Positions 38,295 to 48,086 are shown, numbered from the stretch's first letter. The stretch is DNA of 64,000 nucleotides from Prochlorococcus sp. AG-409-D14 (GCA_003215895.1 QCJR01000001.1:1-64000), one strand, 5' to 3'. Translations and numbers: made by a program. Notes: generated by a model not told the origin, from the sequence alone.

Positions 38295-39479
38295 TTATTC
38301 GAATCTCTCCCAAGTTTCAGGAACTTGAATATAAGATTTATTTAAATCGGCAACAGACCCGCATCCTAATAGTTTCATAGTTCGCACTATATCTGTTTGA
38401 AGAATTTCTATAGCTCTGGCAACTCCTTTACCTCCTGCTGCTGCAAGTCCATACGCATATGCTCTACCTATCAAAACTCCCTTCGCGCCGAGACATAAAG
38501 CTTTAACGACATCGCTCCCTCTCCGAATACCTCCATCTAGCAACACATCAATCTTCCCATCAACAGCAGCTAAAATTTCGGGCAAAACGCGGATCGTCGG
38601 AGCAACGCTATCAAGTTGCCTGGCTCCATGATTAGAAATAACGATCGCATCAGCTCCTAGCTCTACCGCTTTTTTTGCATCATCACCAATATGTATACCC
38701 TTAACTATAATTTTTCCACCCCACGCCTCTCTTATCCATTGAAGATCCTCCCAGGTAACAACTGATTGCTCTAAAGCAGGACCAATTGCCGTATATCCCA
38801 TAGGGCCATCATCAAGTTGAACATTTGGAAAACTCATCAAGCCTCCATCACTTAACCATTGAGTCATCCAGCATGGTTTCACTAATATTTGAGGAATATA
38901 AGGAAACATCTCAAAAGGATTCATAGATAAAAGCTGTTGGGTTCCGGATCGCATATCTCTTTCCCTTAAACCAGATACGGGTGTATCAATGGTTACAACT
39001 ATTGCTGAGAATCCTGCTTCTTTAGCTCTAGCAATTGTTTTTAAGGCGACTTCTTTTCCACCTAGTAAATAAAGCTGATACCAAGCTGGCCCGTCAGTAG
39101 CAGCTTTAACATCTTCTAATAAACAACCAGAGAGAGTCGACAAAGTATATCCAGTTCCAGCTTTTCCTGCCTCTCTAGCTGCAACAACTTCTCCCTGGGG
39201 ATAAAACATTCTGCTACTCCCTACTGGTCCCAACAAGAAAGGAAGTTGAAATTTCTGATCTAAAACAGATATTCCAAGATCACACGAAGGCACAGAGACT
39301 GCACATCTAGGTCTAAATAAAATTTCATTATATGCGTTGCAATTTTGTGAAAGTGTTTGTTCTCTATCTGCACCACTATCTATATAGTTAAAAACCATTG
39401 CCGGTAGACGATTTTTAGCTCTAGACCTGAGGTCATCAATATTAAGTACGCCTGGAGAGGAAACATCTGCTCCTAACAT
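38295..39479 (-). CDS. FMN-dependent 2-hydroxyacid oxidase/dehydrogenase (glycolate or lactate oxidase family)
   Basis: A 394-residue TIM-barrel flavoprotein. The catalytic His is in ISNHGARQLD, the FMN-phosphate region in DGGIRRGSDVVKALCLGAKGVLIGR, and VTIDTPVSGLRERD carries the substrate-binding Arg. The family includes plant glycolate oxidase and bacterial L-lactate oxidase/dehydrogenase; cyanobacterial members vary, so the substrate stays open. Glycolate disposal after photorespiration is one plausible role. The DUF1537 kinase gene lies 31 bp downstream. Confidence 0.88.
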   Translation of the reverse strand: MLGADVSSPGVLNIDDLRSRAKNRLPAMVFNYIDSGADREQTLSQNCNAYNEILFRPRCAVSVPSCDLGISVLDQKFQLPFLLGPVGSSRMFYPQGEVVAAREAGKAGTGYTLSTLSGCLLEDVKAATDGPAWYQLYLLGGKEVALKTIARAKEAGFSAIVVTIDTPVSGLRERDMRSGTQQLLSMNPFEMFPYIPQILVKPCWMTQWLSDGGLMSFPNVQLDDGPMGYTAIGPALEQSVVTWEDLQWIREAWGGKIIVKGIHIGDDAKKAVELGADAIVISNHGARQLDSVAPTIRVLPEILAAVDGKIDVLLDGGIRRGSDVVKALCLGAKGVLIGRAYAYGLAAAGGKGVARAIEILQTDIVRTMKLLGCGSVADLNKSYIQVPETWERFE

Positions 39480-39625
39480 TATTCATCACAAATTCATGAA
39501 GGATGAATCTATAATATATTGATCATAGATGCAAAAACGAACAGAATATTGAAATATTTGTCATACACAAAATTATAAATTCAATTTAATTAGTGAAAAA
39601 TTATACTCATCAAAAACTTAAATAA

Positions 39626-40483
39626 TTAGAAAGAATTATGCTTAAAAGTGGTAAATAATTCTATATATTCTTCTGGTTTAATTTCAAGTCTTCTATCTCC
39701 AGTCACCAGTGAATTCCTTGGGCTAGTCCAAGGTTCAAGACAAACCATATCCCTTGGAGGATCAGTCCATATGACTGTTGTATCCATTGGCTCTTGCTGA
39801 ATTAATTCAATAACATTCCTAGATAAGCAATCGAAAAGTTTCACCGAAGAAGAAGGGTAAGAAAGAAAGTCAACTCCTTTATCTAAAATTCGTATTTGGT
39901 CAGAGGCATAAGTAACTTTCATATTAGTTTGATCAATGCATTTTTCAGGCAACCCATCTATCTTTATTTTTTTTGTATCTGAAACTTGAAAATATGGATG
40001 AAAGCCAAAACTGAAAGGCATAGAATCTTGACTCTGATTATAGATTTTAACTGATATTTTAAGACTTTTTTCTTTCAGGGAAACATCCATCAAAAGAGTA
40101 AAGGTGAAGGGAAAACAAGAACGTGATTCTTTAGTATCAGTTAGTTTTAGTCTTATTCCTAATTTATCTTTTAATAAATTAATTGACCAAGGCAAATCTC
40201 TTGCAAAACCATGCTGTTTTAAAAAGTATTTCTTACCACCAATTAAATAGTCTTCAGACAAGTCACCACATATGGGAAAAAGGATAGGTATACCTCCTCT
40301 GACACTTTTATCTTTATCCAGAAAACGTTCTAAATCAAAGTACAAAAGTTCTTTCCCTTCGCTGAGCCATTCAGTTATCAATCCTCCTCTTTCAGGGACA
40401 ATTCTTATTAATGAATCGATTTCAGGATTTGAATATTCCCAGTGCGGATAAGGACTTGTCTTTTTTTCGAAACTGACCGTCAT
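39626..40483 (-). CDS. aldose 1-epimerase-like protein
   Basis: A 285-residue member of the galactose mutarotase-like/glucose-6-phosphate 1-epimerase superfamily. Visible features are GGIPILFPICG, KQHGFARDLPW with the catalytic-type His, FGFHPYFQ with the second His, and a terminal CLEPWTSPRNS with the catalytic Glu. The YeaD-type hexose-6-phosphate epimerases share this pattern. The gene follows the alpha/beta hydrolase by 3 bp and is probably co-transcribed. The precise sugar is unknown. Confidence 0.82.
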   Translation of the reverse strand: MTVSFEKKTSPYPHWEYSNPEIDSLIRIVPERGGLITEWLSEGKELLYFDLERFLDKDKSVRGGIPILFPICGDLSEDYLIGGKKYFLKQHGFARDLPWSINLLKDKLGIRLKLTDTKESRSCFPFTFTLLMDVSLKEKSLKISVKIYNQSQDSMPFSFGFHPYFQVSDTKKIKIDGLPEKCIDQTNMKVTYASDQIRILDKGVDFLSYPSSSVKLFDCLSRNVIELIQQEPMDTTVIWTDPPRDMVCLEPWTSPRNSLVTGDRRLEIKPEEYIELFTTFKHNSF

Positions 40484-40486
40484 CGG

Positions 40487-41398
40487 TTAAAGATTATTAA
40501 TCCATTCTAAAAGAGCGGAATTAACCTGATCGGGAACTTCATCATGTGGGCAATGGCCAGCGTCCAAAACAACTTCTTTCGTATTTTCAGGAGTGTATTT
40601 TTTATAAGTAGCTCTTTTACCAGGTGCATTCATCCAAGGATCTCTATTGCCCCAAAGCAATAACAATGGTGCCTTCAATTGAGCAAACAATTCATCAAGT
40701 GGTCTTCCCTGAGGTCCTGCGGGATCAAAAACACTTTTAAAGACATTAAAAGCGCCCGCATCCAAAGATGGTTTTCGAATCGCTTCTACTAATTCATCAT
40801 CAACGTTAGATGTATCAATATAAACTTGATTTAAAGTTCGCTTAATTGTTGAAGGCTGTCTAAGGTTTTCAAAAATTATTCTTTGCAATAGAGCATTTTT
40901 TAGGAATATACCAGCAACAGTTTTTCTAGCTGTCGCCCAAACTCCTGAAGTGGGTCTCTTATCTTCACTAAAATAACCAGCAGCATTTAATAAAACCACA
41001 CCCGCTGCTTCAGAACCCAAAGCCGCACCACTCGCTAGCGCAGCATATCCCCCTAGAGAGTTACCAACAAGTATGGTAGGCCTCCCAATATTTTCTTTTA
41101 CGTAAGCAACTATTTGATCTTTCCAAAGTGGTCCACCATAAGCAAGACCAACGGGTTTAGAGCTTTTCCCAAACCCAAGAAGATCTAATGCGTGAACTTC
41201 ATATTTTTTTCCTAATACAGGTAAATTGTGCCTCCAATGCTTTGTAGAGGCACCAAAGCCATGAATTAAAAGAATTGCTGGACCTTTTTCTTCATCGGTC
41301 TTGGTTTGATGAGCTTCAGGAATAATGCTCAAGCTGTGAACAGAATGACCTAAGAATTTCCAATCAGAAAGATTTTTTTCTAAAACTGAGGAAACCAT
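40487..41398 (-). CDS. alpha/beta-fold hydrolase
   Basis: A 303-residue hydrolase. The oxyanion loop is HGFGAS near residue 46, the nucleophile is Ser114 in GNSLGGYAA, the acid Asp lies in LLLWGNRDPW and the His in DAGHCPHDE near the C-terminus, so the triad is complete. A cap domain occupies about 145-230. The substrate is unknown; plant pheophytinase-like enzymes are similar in layout. It is followed by the epimerase gene after 3 bp. Confidence 0.88.
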   Translation of the reverse strand: MVSSVLEKNLSDWKFLGHSVHSLSIIPEAHQTKTDEEKGPAILLIHGFGASTKHWRHNLPVLGKKYEVHALDLLGFGKSSKPVGLAYGGPLWKDQIVAYVKENIGRPTILVGNSLGGYAALASGAALGSEAAGVVLLNAAGYFSEDKRPTSGVWATARKTVAGIFLKNALLQRIIFENLRQPSTIKRTLNQVYIDTSNVDDELVEAIRKPSLDAGAFNVFKSVFDPAGPQGRPLDELFAQLKAPLLLLWGNRDPWMNAPGKRATYKKYTPENTKEVVLDAGHCPHDEVPDQVNSALLEWINNL

Positions 41399-41513
41399 TT
41401 AAGAATAAACTGACATTTGGAGATCCTAGTAAATCATTGATAGAAAAAGATTAGTGATTTTTTTTTTTTTTTCGAAATTTCCTCACCTTTTTTAATAGAG
41501 TTTTCGATGGTTT

Positions 41514-42887
41514 CTAAACTAAACCAACTGGATCAGCTGCAATCTCATCCGGAATAGAATTGCCTCCTGAAGGGGGTTTATCTTTCAAAACAACTCTTAG
41601 CAAAACTGGTGCTAAAAATGTTGTTCCAATAACCATTAACAATATTGCAGCCTCGAGAGAAGGAGTAAGTAAGCCCGCACTTGTTCCCAATCCTAGGAAA
41701 ATCAATCCAACCTCACCTCTAGGCATCATTCCCAAGCCAACTACTAATCTGTTAGTTGGTTTATCAATTACAAAGCACCAACCTGCTGCAATTTTTCCAA
41801 CTATTGCAACAATAAATAAGAAACCAGCGACAATTAGTGCAGAGCGACTCTGTGGATCAAGAGGATTGATTACAGAAAGATCCATGCCTGCTCCAACAAG
41901 TACAAAGAAAATAGTTGCGAAGAGCGATACCAATGGCAAAACAGATTGTTGAATTGCATGATTATTTTTTGAACTACTAAGAATCAAACCTGCAGCAAAA
42001 GCACCTAAAGCAGCTTCTAAACCAATAGCAGTAGCAACAAAACAGCTTAAGACTAAAATTACGAACGAAGCCACAACAACAGCCCCAGGAGCTTTAAGTC
42101 TTTCAAGTAACCAATCAAAAGCTGGAGCAGCTGTGCGACTCAAAGCAATAGCAGCAAATACAAATACAGTTGCAGCTAGTACTAATTTCACAATAGGAGC
42201 AATTTGCAATGATCCGCCCGTTGCAAGGGCTACTACAACAGCAAGAATAACAATTCCAAGTATGTCATCTAATACTGCTGCGCCAATAACGATTTGACCC
42301 TCACGAGTTTTTAAATAACCAAGCTCACCAAAAACACTTGCAGTAATACCTATACTGGTCGCTGTCATGGATGCACCAGCAAATATCGCAGGAATTATAT
42401 CTACTTGGAAAATAAACATTAATCCAAATGTTCCAAAAGCAAATGGCAAAATCACGCCTGCCATTGCAACTGTGAAAGCTTGGGCTCCAACTGCTACAAG
42501 TTCCTCTAGTTCACTTTCAAGACCGGTTAGAAATAACAAGGCATACAAACCTAAAGTTGCTACGGCTTGTAATGATGGAAAAGTTTCAAAATAAATATCC
42601 GGGACTGCTTCTTTGGGTACTGAAGCAAGTGTGCTAATAACGGAAACAAAGCCTTGGTTTAATTCAGCATGCGCACTTGGCGGCAATAGAAGATGTAATC
42701 CTGAGGCACCAATTAAAACTCCCGCAAGAAGTTCACCGACGATTGTAGGTAAACTTAGTCGAACTAAGATTTCAGCCAAAGTTCTTGCAGCGACAAAGAT
42801 CATTAAGAAATTAATGACCCCTATAAGTGTTTCCGCAACCTCAACATCATGAGTATTTAGTACTGAGACTAAAGGAGTTAATACCAT
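41514..42887 (-). CDS. CPA2-family Na+/H+ (or K+/H+) antiporter
   Basis: A 457-residue membrane protein with about twelve hydrophobic segments. The ion-binding DD pair is visible in GAAVLDDILGIVILAVV, and the family motif GLEAALGAFAAGLILS is present. It resembles cyanobacterial NapA/NhaS3-type exchangers, one of which sits in the thylakoid and is essential in Synechocystis. The C-terminus is short (KPPSGGNSIPDEIAADPVGLV) without a TrkA domain. Long antisense open frames in this gene are shadows of its codon bias. It is divergent from glgP. Confidence 0.88.
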   Translation of the reverse strand: MVLTPLVSVLNTHDVEVAETLIGVINFLMIFVAARTLAEILVRLSLPTIVGELLAGVLIGASGLHLLLPPSAHAELNQGFVSVISTLASVPKEAVPDIYFETFPSLQAVATLGLYALLFLTGLESELEELVAVGAQAFTVAMAGVILPFAFGTFGLMFIFQVDIIPAIFAGASMTATSIGITASVFGELGYLKTREGQIVIGAAVLDDILGIVILAVVVALATGGSLQIAPIVKLVLAATVFVFAAIALSRTAAPAFDWLLERLKAPGAVVVASFVILVLSCFVATAIGLEAALGAFAAGLILSSSKNNHAIQQSVLPLVSLFATIFFVLVGAGMDLSVINPLDPQSRSALIVAGFLFIVAIVGKIAAGWCFVIDKPTNRLVVGLGMMPRGEVGLIFLGLGTSAGLLTPSLEAAILLMVIGTTFLAPVLLRVVLKDKPPSGGNSIPDEIAADPVGLV

Positions 42888-43051
42888 CAGGTGTTCTAGA
42901 AAAGCCTTTTCTTTAAGACATAAATTACCTAATCACAGGGCATATTTGGCATAAGTATCAAAGGTGACTTAATCGATAAGGTGTGGATCTGAAGTTACTA
43001 ACTGATTAACAAGGCTTTATTGGCTAGCGTCCGGGAACATTTGATGCCTTT

Positions 43052-45571
43052 ATGAGCAGCTCCCAGTCACTAGACCTGCGTCTGCCGACCCCAGGATGCT
43101 ATGCAGATCCTGTTCGGGCTGGCATGGATGCTGATGCAGTCTTCGATGGAATGACTGAGCATCTCTTTTTTACTCTTGGAAAACTTGCCACATCGGCGAG
43201 CTTGAGAGATCTCTATATGGCTTTGAGCTTTGCTGTTAGAGACAGATTAATGAGTAGATACTTAACGAGCCAAGAAACAATCCGAGCAAGACCTCAAAAA
43301 ACAGTTGCATATCTTTCAGCTGAATTCTTAATAGGACCTCAACTAAATAATAATTTACTAAATCTAGGAATCAAAAAAGAGGCTGAGGAGGCTCTTAAAA
43401 GGTTTGGAATTGAATCTTTAAATGAGATTTTGGAAGTAGAGGAAGAACCTGGGCTTGGGAATGGAGGATTAGGGAGACTTGCAGCTTGCTATATGGAATC
43501 ACTTGCCAGTCTTCAGGTCCCTGCAGTTGGATACGGTATAAGGTACGAATTTGGTATTTTCAACCAATTGATAAGAGATGGTTGGCAAGTAGAAGTTACT
43601 GATAAATGGCTCAAAGGTGGATGGCCCTGGGAATTACCACAACCAGATGAAGCTTGCTTAGTCGGTTTTGGTGGGCAAACTGAGAGTTATACGGATGACA
43701 ATGGAAACTATCGCTCTCGTTGGATTCCAAGCGAGCATGCGATAGGTGTTCCACATGATGTGCCTGTTCTTGGTTATCGAGTAAATAGCTGCGATCGATT
43801 GAGGTTATGGAGAGCTGATGCAACTGAAAGTTTTGATTTCTATGCTTTCAATATTGGCGATTACTACGGTGCTGTTGAAGAGAAAGTAGCATCAGAAACT
43901 CTTTCAAAAGTTCTTTACCCAAATGATGGAACTGATGAAGGAAGAAGATTACGTTTAAAACAACAACACTTTTTTGTAAGTTGTTCTTTACAAGATATGC
44001 TTCGAAGCTTAGAGAAGAGGTCAATAGCTGTTGAGGAATTCCCAAACCACTGGACAGTTCAACTGAATGACACCCATCCAGCAATTGCTGTTGCAGAGTT
44101 AATGAGACTCTTAATCGATCAACATAGATTGGATTGGGATAAAGCCTGGGAAATCACCAATAGATCCGTAGCATATACAAACCACACTTTATTGCCCGAA
44201 GCTCTAGAAAAGTGGGACCTGAGCCTATTTAAAAACTTATTACCTAGACATCTAGAACTTATCTATGAAATAAATAGAAGATTCTTGCAACAAGTAAGAC
44301 TAAAGTATCCAGGTAATGACTCAATTTTGAGGAAGCTTTCCATAATTGATGAAGAAGGTGGAAAAGCTATACGGATGGCACATTTAGCGACAATTGGAGC
44401 ACACCATGTAAATGGAGTAGCTGCGCTACATTCTGATTTAATCAAGAGACAGTTATTACCTGAATTTGCAGAACTCTGGCCTGAAAAATTTACGAATGTA
44501 ACCAATGGAGTTACTCCACGTAGATGGGTTGCTTTAGCAAATCCTGAGCTTTCTAAACTTCTGGATAAAGAGATTGGTCCCAATTGGATTACTAATATGG
44601 ACCAATTACTAGAGTTAGAAAAAAAAGAAAATGACTCTACTTTTTTAGATCTTTTTGCATCAGCTAAGCTCTCTGGCAAAAGGAAACTAGCTGGTTACAT
44701 TCATAGGCAAACTGGCGTTTTAGTAGATCCCTCAAGTCTATTTGATGTTCAAGTTAAAAGAATTCACCAATATAAAAGACAGCATTTAAATGCTTTGCAA
44801 GTCATTGCACAATATCTAAGAATTAAAAATGGAATAACAAAAAACATTGCACCTCGTACCATAATTTTTGGAGGTAAAGCTGCGCCAGGTTATTTCATGG
44901 CAAAGTTAATGATTAGATTTATCAATGGAATAGCAGATGTAGTTAATGCAGATCCTGATATGGATGGATTACTAAGAGTAGTTTTTCTTCCTGACTACAA
45001 TGTGAAGCTAGGTGAGCAAGTCTATCCAGCGACTGATCTTTCTCAGCAAATTTCAACCGCTGGTAAAGAAGCTTCAGGAACTGGAAATATGAAATTCGCC
45101 ATGAATGGTGCTTTAACAATTGGTACACTTGATGGAGCCAATGTAGAAATCAGAGAAAGAGTTGGCGCTGAAAATTTCTTTTTGTTTGGAAAGACAGAAT
45201 CGGAAATTATGGAATTAAGAGATCAAGGATATAATCCAAATAGCTTTATTACAAAATCAAATGAACTACAAGAAACTCTTAAGTTAATAGAAGTTGGTCA
45301 TTTTAGTAACGGAGATAGTGAGCTGTTTAGACCAATAATAAATATTTTAACCGGCAACGATCCTTTCTTTGTTATGGCCGATTTTGATGATTACCTTCGT
45401 GCACAAGATGAGGTTAGTAAAGCTTGGAAAAAAAGCAAAAAATGGAACCGCATGGCACTATTAAATACAGCAAGGTCTGGTTTTTTCTCATCAGACAGAT
45501 CCATAAGAGAATATTGTCAATCAATATGGAAAGTTAAACCGTTACCTGTGGAGATAAGCTGCGAAAAATAA
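43052..45571 (+). CDS. glgP: glycogen phosphorylase
   Basis: An 839-residue glycogen/starch phosphorylase that releases glucose-1-phosphate from stored glycogen at night. It shows EEEPGLGNGGLGRLAACYMESLA near the N-terminus and the PLP-binding lysine in EASGTGNMKFAMNG, followed by IGTLDGANVE. The N-terminal phosphorylation site of the animal enzyme is absent, as expected. The ATG at 43052 is used. It ends 4 bp from the convergent hypothetical gene. Confidence 0.97.
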   Translation: MSSSQSLDLRLPTPGCYADPVRAGMDADAVFDGMTEHLFFTLGKLATSASLRDLYMALSFAVRDRLMSRYLTSQETIRARPQKTVAYLSAEFLIGPQLNNNLLNLGIKKEAEEALKRFGIESLNEILEVEEEPGLGNGGLGRLAACYMESLASLQVPAVGYGIRYEFGIFNQLIRDGWQVEVTDKWLKGGWPWELPQPDEACLVGFGGQTESYTDDNGNYRSRWIPSEHAIGVPHDVPVLGYRVNSCDRLRLWRADATESFDFYAFNIGDYYGAVEEKVASETLSKVLYPNDGTDEGRRLRLKQQHFFVSCSLQDMLRSLEKRSIAVEEFPNHWTVQLNDTHPAIAVAELMRLLIDQHRLDWDKAWEITNRSVAYTNHTLLPEALEKWDLSLFKNLLPRHLELIYEINRRFLQQVRLKYPGNDSILRKLSIIDEEGGKAIRMAHLATIGAHHVNGVAALHSDLIKRQLLPEFAELWPEKFTNVTNGVTPRRWVALANPELSKLLDKEIGPNWITNMDQLLELEKKENDSTFLDLFASAKLSGKRKLAGYIHRQTGVLVDPSSLFDVQVKRIHQYKRQHLNALQVIAQYLRIKNGITKNIAPRTIIFGGKAAPGYFMAKLMIRFINGIADVVNADPDMDGLLRVVFLPDYNVKLGEQVYPATDLSQQISTAGKEASGTGNMKFAMNGALTIGTLDGANVEIRERVGAENFFLFGKTESEIMELRDQGYNPNSFITKSNELQETLKLIEVGHFSNGDSELFRPIINILTGNDPFFVMADFDDYLRAQDEVSKAWKKSKKWNRMALLNTARSGFFSSDRSIREYCQSIWKVKPLPVEISCEK

Positions 45572-45575
45572 ATAA

Positions 45576-46034
45576 CTATTTATCAGGCAAGTCTGGGGTT
45601 TGATGTAATAATCTATTCAACCTTAAACGATCAATATTCAATGGGTCTGGAGCAAGTTCACCAGCGATCTCTCTAAACGTATCCTCAATCTCATCAGGAA
45701 CTTTGACATCAAATATTCTTTCCATTAAAGCTTCAATCGAATATAAATGAGCATTAATATTTTCAAGATCAGAGATTACCTGAGTAATTGATTTTTCTTT
45801 TTTCTTGTTAGTTTGTGTTTTACAACTTTCTTCAGATTGATTGGATGAGTTGGGATCAATTTTCTTTTGCAAATCTTCTAAAACTCGGCCACTTAAAGTC
45901 CTAAAAGACTGAAGCGCAGCCCAATTGATCTCCTGCTGTTGACGCAAAGTGGGAAACTCTCTAATTAAACGATCATGTTCTCTATAGAATCTGAGGCAAT
46001 CTGCACATTGGCATGGTTCTTCAGGCACCTTCAT
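45576..46034 (-). CDS. hypothetical protein with N-terminal Cys cluster
   Basis: A 152-residue soluble protein. It opens with PCQCADC (Cys8, Cys10, Cys13), followed by a helix-rich section, a polar linker with many Lys/Asn/Ser (about 65-85) and a helical C-terminal half. The Cys trio could bind a metal, but a fourth ligand is not obvious. I do not recognise a family. It lies 30 bp downstream of the next hypothetical gene on the same strand and is convergent with glgP. Confidence 0.72.
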   Translation of the reverse strand: MKVPEEPCQCADCLRFYREHDRLIREFPTLRQQQEINWAALQSFRTLSGRVLEDLQKKIDPNSSNQSEESCKTQTNKKKEKSITQVISDLENINAHLYSIEALMERIFDVKVPDEIEDTFREIAGELAPDPLNIDRLRLNRLLHQTPDLPDK

Positions 46035-46064
46035 CGAGGCAGCTCAAAACCATCATTGCATTTC

Positions 46065-46403
46065 TTAGGCCGACATAGGGGGCTCACCACTAAATAAGTC
46101 TCCTCCGTCTTCATTATTATCTATTTCAGAGCTTTCAGGCAGTGGTATTTCAATACTAGTAACCACTTGGATAACATCACGTAATCTCATTGAATCAGCA
46201 AACCAACCCATTGCTTGCTCCGTATCACCTCTTCCTTCCGCATCATTAGCTTGATCTTCATGAGCTTCGGCTAAAAGTGTTAGCCAACATAAGCATCGAG
46301 CTTGAACAATTGATAAATCTAAATCACTCGGTTGAGAGTTAGATATGTGCTCACTCTCCTGTTGAACAAGTAATCGTAAGCGAAGATCGTGAAGCTGTGC
46401 CAT
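46065..46403 (-). CDS. small conserved-type hypothetical protein
   Basis: A 112-residue acidic protein, mostly helical, with a TPR-like hairpin (QARCLCWLTLLAEAHEDQANDAEGRGDTEQAMGWFADSMRLRD by eye, positions about 34-76). The C-terminal 30 residues are acidic and probably disordered. I do not recognise the family. It is likely co-transcribed with the 152-residue hypothetical gene downstream. Its start is about 100 bp from the tRNA-Arg on the same strand. Confidence 0.72.
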   Translation of the reverse strand: MAQLHDLRLRLLVQQESEHISNSQPSDLDLSIVQARCLCWLTLLAEAHEDQANDAEGRGDTEQAMGWFADSMRLRDVIQVVTSIEIPLPESSEIDNNEDGGDLFSGEPPMSA

Positions 46404-46503
46404 GTTGACTTATTCACTGCACTAACGCTAGCGAGAGAGTAATGTTTTTGCACACCCACCACATGTAGGACTTCATATTTTCATTTTTAATTCGTTTTTC
46501 GCA

Positions 46504-46577
46504 CGGGGCTGGCGGGACTCGAACCCACGGCCTACGGTTTAGGAAACCGTCGCTCTATCCAACTGAGCTACAGCCCC
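46504..46577 (-). tRNA. tRNA-Arg (anticodon CCT)
   Basis: A 74-nt cloverleaf on the minus strand. Acceptor GGGGCTG/CAGCCCC pairs through 7 bp with discriminator G. The anticodon stem ACGGT/ACCGT encloses loop TTCCTAA, giving anticodon CCT, and the T-loop is GGTTCGAGTCC. CCA is not encoded. Confidence 0.96.
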
Positions 46578-46612
46578 CTGAAATTAATTATGCCTTGAGG
46601 CATGATGGTATT

Positions 46613-47011
46613 GAAAGCAGGGGAGGTGATCGCAATTGAACTTCAGCATCAAGCTGAATCATTCTATTGAGGAAAGTCCGGGCTCCTATTTGGCCAGGCT
46701 TGCTGGGTAATGCCCAGTGCGGGTGACCGTGAGGATAGTGCCACAGAAACACACCGCCTAATGCTTAATGGGGAAAGCCCAACAAGCGCGGCAAGGGTGC
46801 AAAGGTGCGGTAAGAGCGCACCAGCAGCATCGAGAGGTGCTGGCTAGGTAAACCCCGGCTAGGAGCAAGGCGAGGGGCAATGGAGGCCATAGACCTTGCC
46901 CTTAAGGAGAGCCGCTTGAGGCTATCGGTAACGTTAGTCCCAGATAGATGATTACCCATTCCATTTCGAAAGAAAGAAGAATGAACAGAACCCGGCTTAT
47001 GACCTGCTTTC
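46613..47011 (+). ncRNA. rnpB: RNase P RNA (bacterial type A)
   Basis: This is the catalytic RNA that cuts the 5' leader of pre-tRNAs. Universal elements are visible in order: GAGGAAAGTCCGGGCTCC near the 5' end (CR I), CACAGAAACA in the middle, and AGAACCCGGCTTATG near the 3' end (CR V, pairing with the first). The termini GAAAGCAGG (46613-46621) and CCTGCTTTC (47003-47011) pair as P1. The length, about 399 nt, suits cyanobacteria. Confidence 0.95.
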
Positions 47012-47085
47012 ACTTTATTAAGTTTACACAAAAAAATTACATTCAAAAACTTTTTTATCACTTAAATTATATGCATTGAATCATT

Positions 47086-47829
47086 ATGAAAATCTCAAAA
47101 CAAAGGGTTGAAGAAATAATTAATTTTATTAAAAGCCTAAATTTAGATAAAAAATATAAAGAGGAGTTTACTAATGAAAAACTAAATAATATTTTATATA
47201 TTAATGAAGCACTGACTCATAGTTCGGCAAATCATAAAATTAATTATGAAAATCTTGAATTTCTTGGAGATGCAGTTCTAAGACTTATTTCATCAGATTT
47301 CATAAAAAATAAATATCCTTATATGCGGGTAGGTGAAAGATCTGAACTTCGTTCACATCTTGTAAGTGATCAATGGCTAGAGGAAGTTGGTAAAAAAATA
47401 GAAATCAAAAAAGTATTAATAATTGGGGGCAAAGCCCTTACAGACAAATCAGCAAATGCAACTATTCAAGCAGAGGCAACTGAGGCATTAATCGGTGCTT
47501 TATATGAAAGTCTCAAGATTTTAGAGCCTATAGGAGATTGGCTTATTCCATTCTGGGATGAGAAAAGTCAAGAAGTCCTAAGTGATCCGCACAAGAAAAA
47601 TTACAAATCAGCGCTTCAGGAACTAACTCAAAGTAAAGGTTTGTTAATTCCCGTATATAAAACAATTGAAATTGACAAAAAACATGACAATCCTAAAAGA
47701 TTTTTTTGCACTGTTTATATCAAAAATCGATCAATAGCTGAAGGTTGGGGAAAATCAATGAAACAAGCAGAAAAAGACGCAGCTAGTAAAGCATTGAAAT
47801 ATTGCGAGAATAATGTGATTGCTCAATAA
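47086..47829 (+). CDS. rnc: ribonuclease III
   Basis: A 247-residue double-strand-specific endonuclease that matures rRNA and other transcripts. The catalytic signature is ENLEFLGDAVLRL; a second acidic cluster lies in TEALIGALYES. The C-terminal dsRNA-binding domain begins near residue 165 (NYKSALQELTQSKG) and ends with AEGWGKSMKQAEKDAASKAL. The gene follows rnpB on the same strand, grouping RNA-processing functions. The ATG at 47086 is used. Confidence 0.96.
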   Translation: MKISKQRVEEIINFIKSLNLDKKYKEEFTNEKLNNILYINEALTHSSANHKINYENLEFLGDAVLRLISSDFIKNKYPYMRVGERSELRSHLVSDQWLEEVGKKIEIKKVLIIGGKALTDKSANATIQAEATEALIGALYESLKILEPIGDWLIPFWDEKSQEVLSDPHKKNYKSALQELTQSKGLLIPVYKTIEIDKKHDNPKRFFCTVYIKNRSIAEGWGKSMKQAEKDAASKALKYCENNVIAQ

Positions 47830-47854
47830 CTAATTTCTTTAGCAAAATAATGAA

Positions 47855-48040
47855 CTAGCTTTTCACAAGATCTTTCAGGGGAAGTGTTAATAATTTATCC
47901 CAATTACCCCCTTCAAAAAGCACTGCGGCTTTATCACCACTTATTCGTTGAACAAACCCTTCATAACCATTGTAAATTGACTCTTGGTTATCAACAGTTA
48001 CTGTTGTCCCAGGGAGAATAGGATCTTTTGAATTAGTCAT
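47855..48040 (-). CDS. ndhS: NAD(P)H dehydrogenase subunit S (NdhS)
   Basis: A 61-residue protein with an SH3-like core: IYNGYEGFVQRISGDKAAVLFEGGNWDKLLTLPLKDL (residues about 22-58). This pattern is that of NdhS/CRR31 (Ssl0352 in Synechocystis), which forms the ferredoxin-binding site of the NDH-1 complex on the thylakoid. It is convergent with rnc (25-bp gap) and divergent from rimM (46 bp). No other ndh gene lies in the window, as is usual. Confidence 0.86.
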   Translation of the reverse strand: MTNSKDPILPGTTVTVDNQESIYNGYEGFVQRISGDKAAVLFEGGNWDKLLTLPLKDLVKS

Positions 48041-48086
48041 AATTAAACATCTTCAAATAAACTATTAAAAAAGTCTACTCATAAAA

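Noticed and set aside
41560..42852. Three long plus-strand frames opposite the antiporter gene
   Set aside because: They are low-complexity shadows (many Pro, Ala, Thr, Lys) caused by codon use of the membrane protein.
46765..47061. 98-codon minus-strand frame
   Set aside because: It lies within and opposite rnpB, whose RNA structure explains the sequence.
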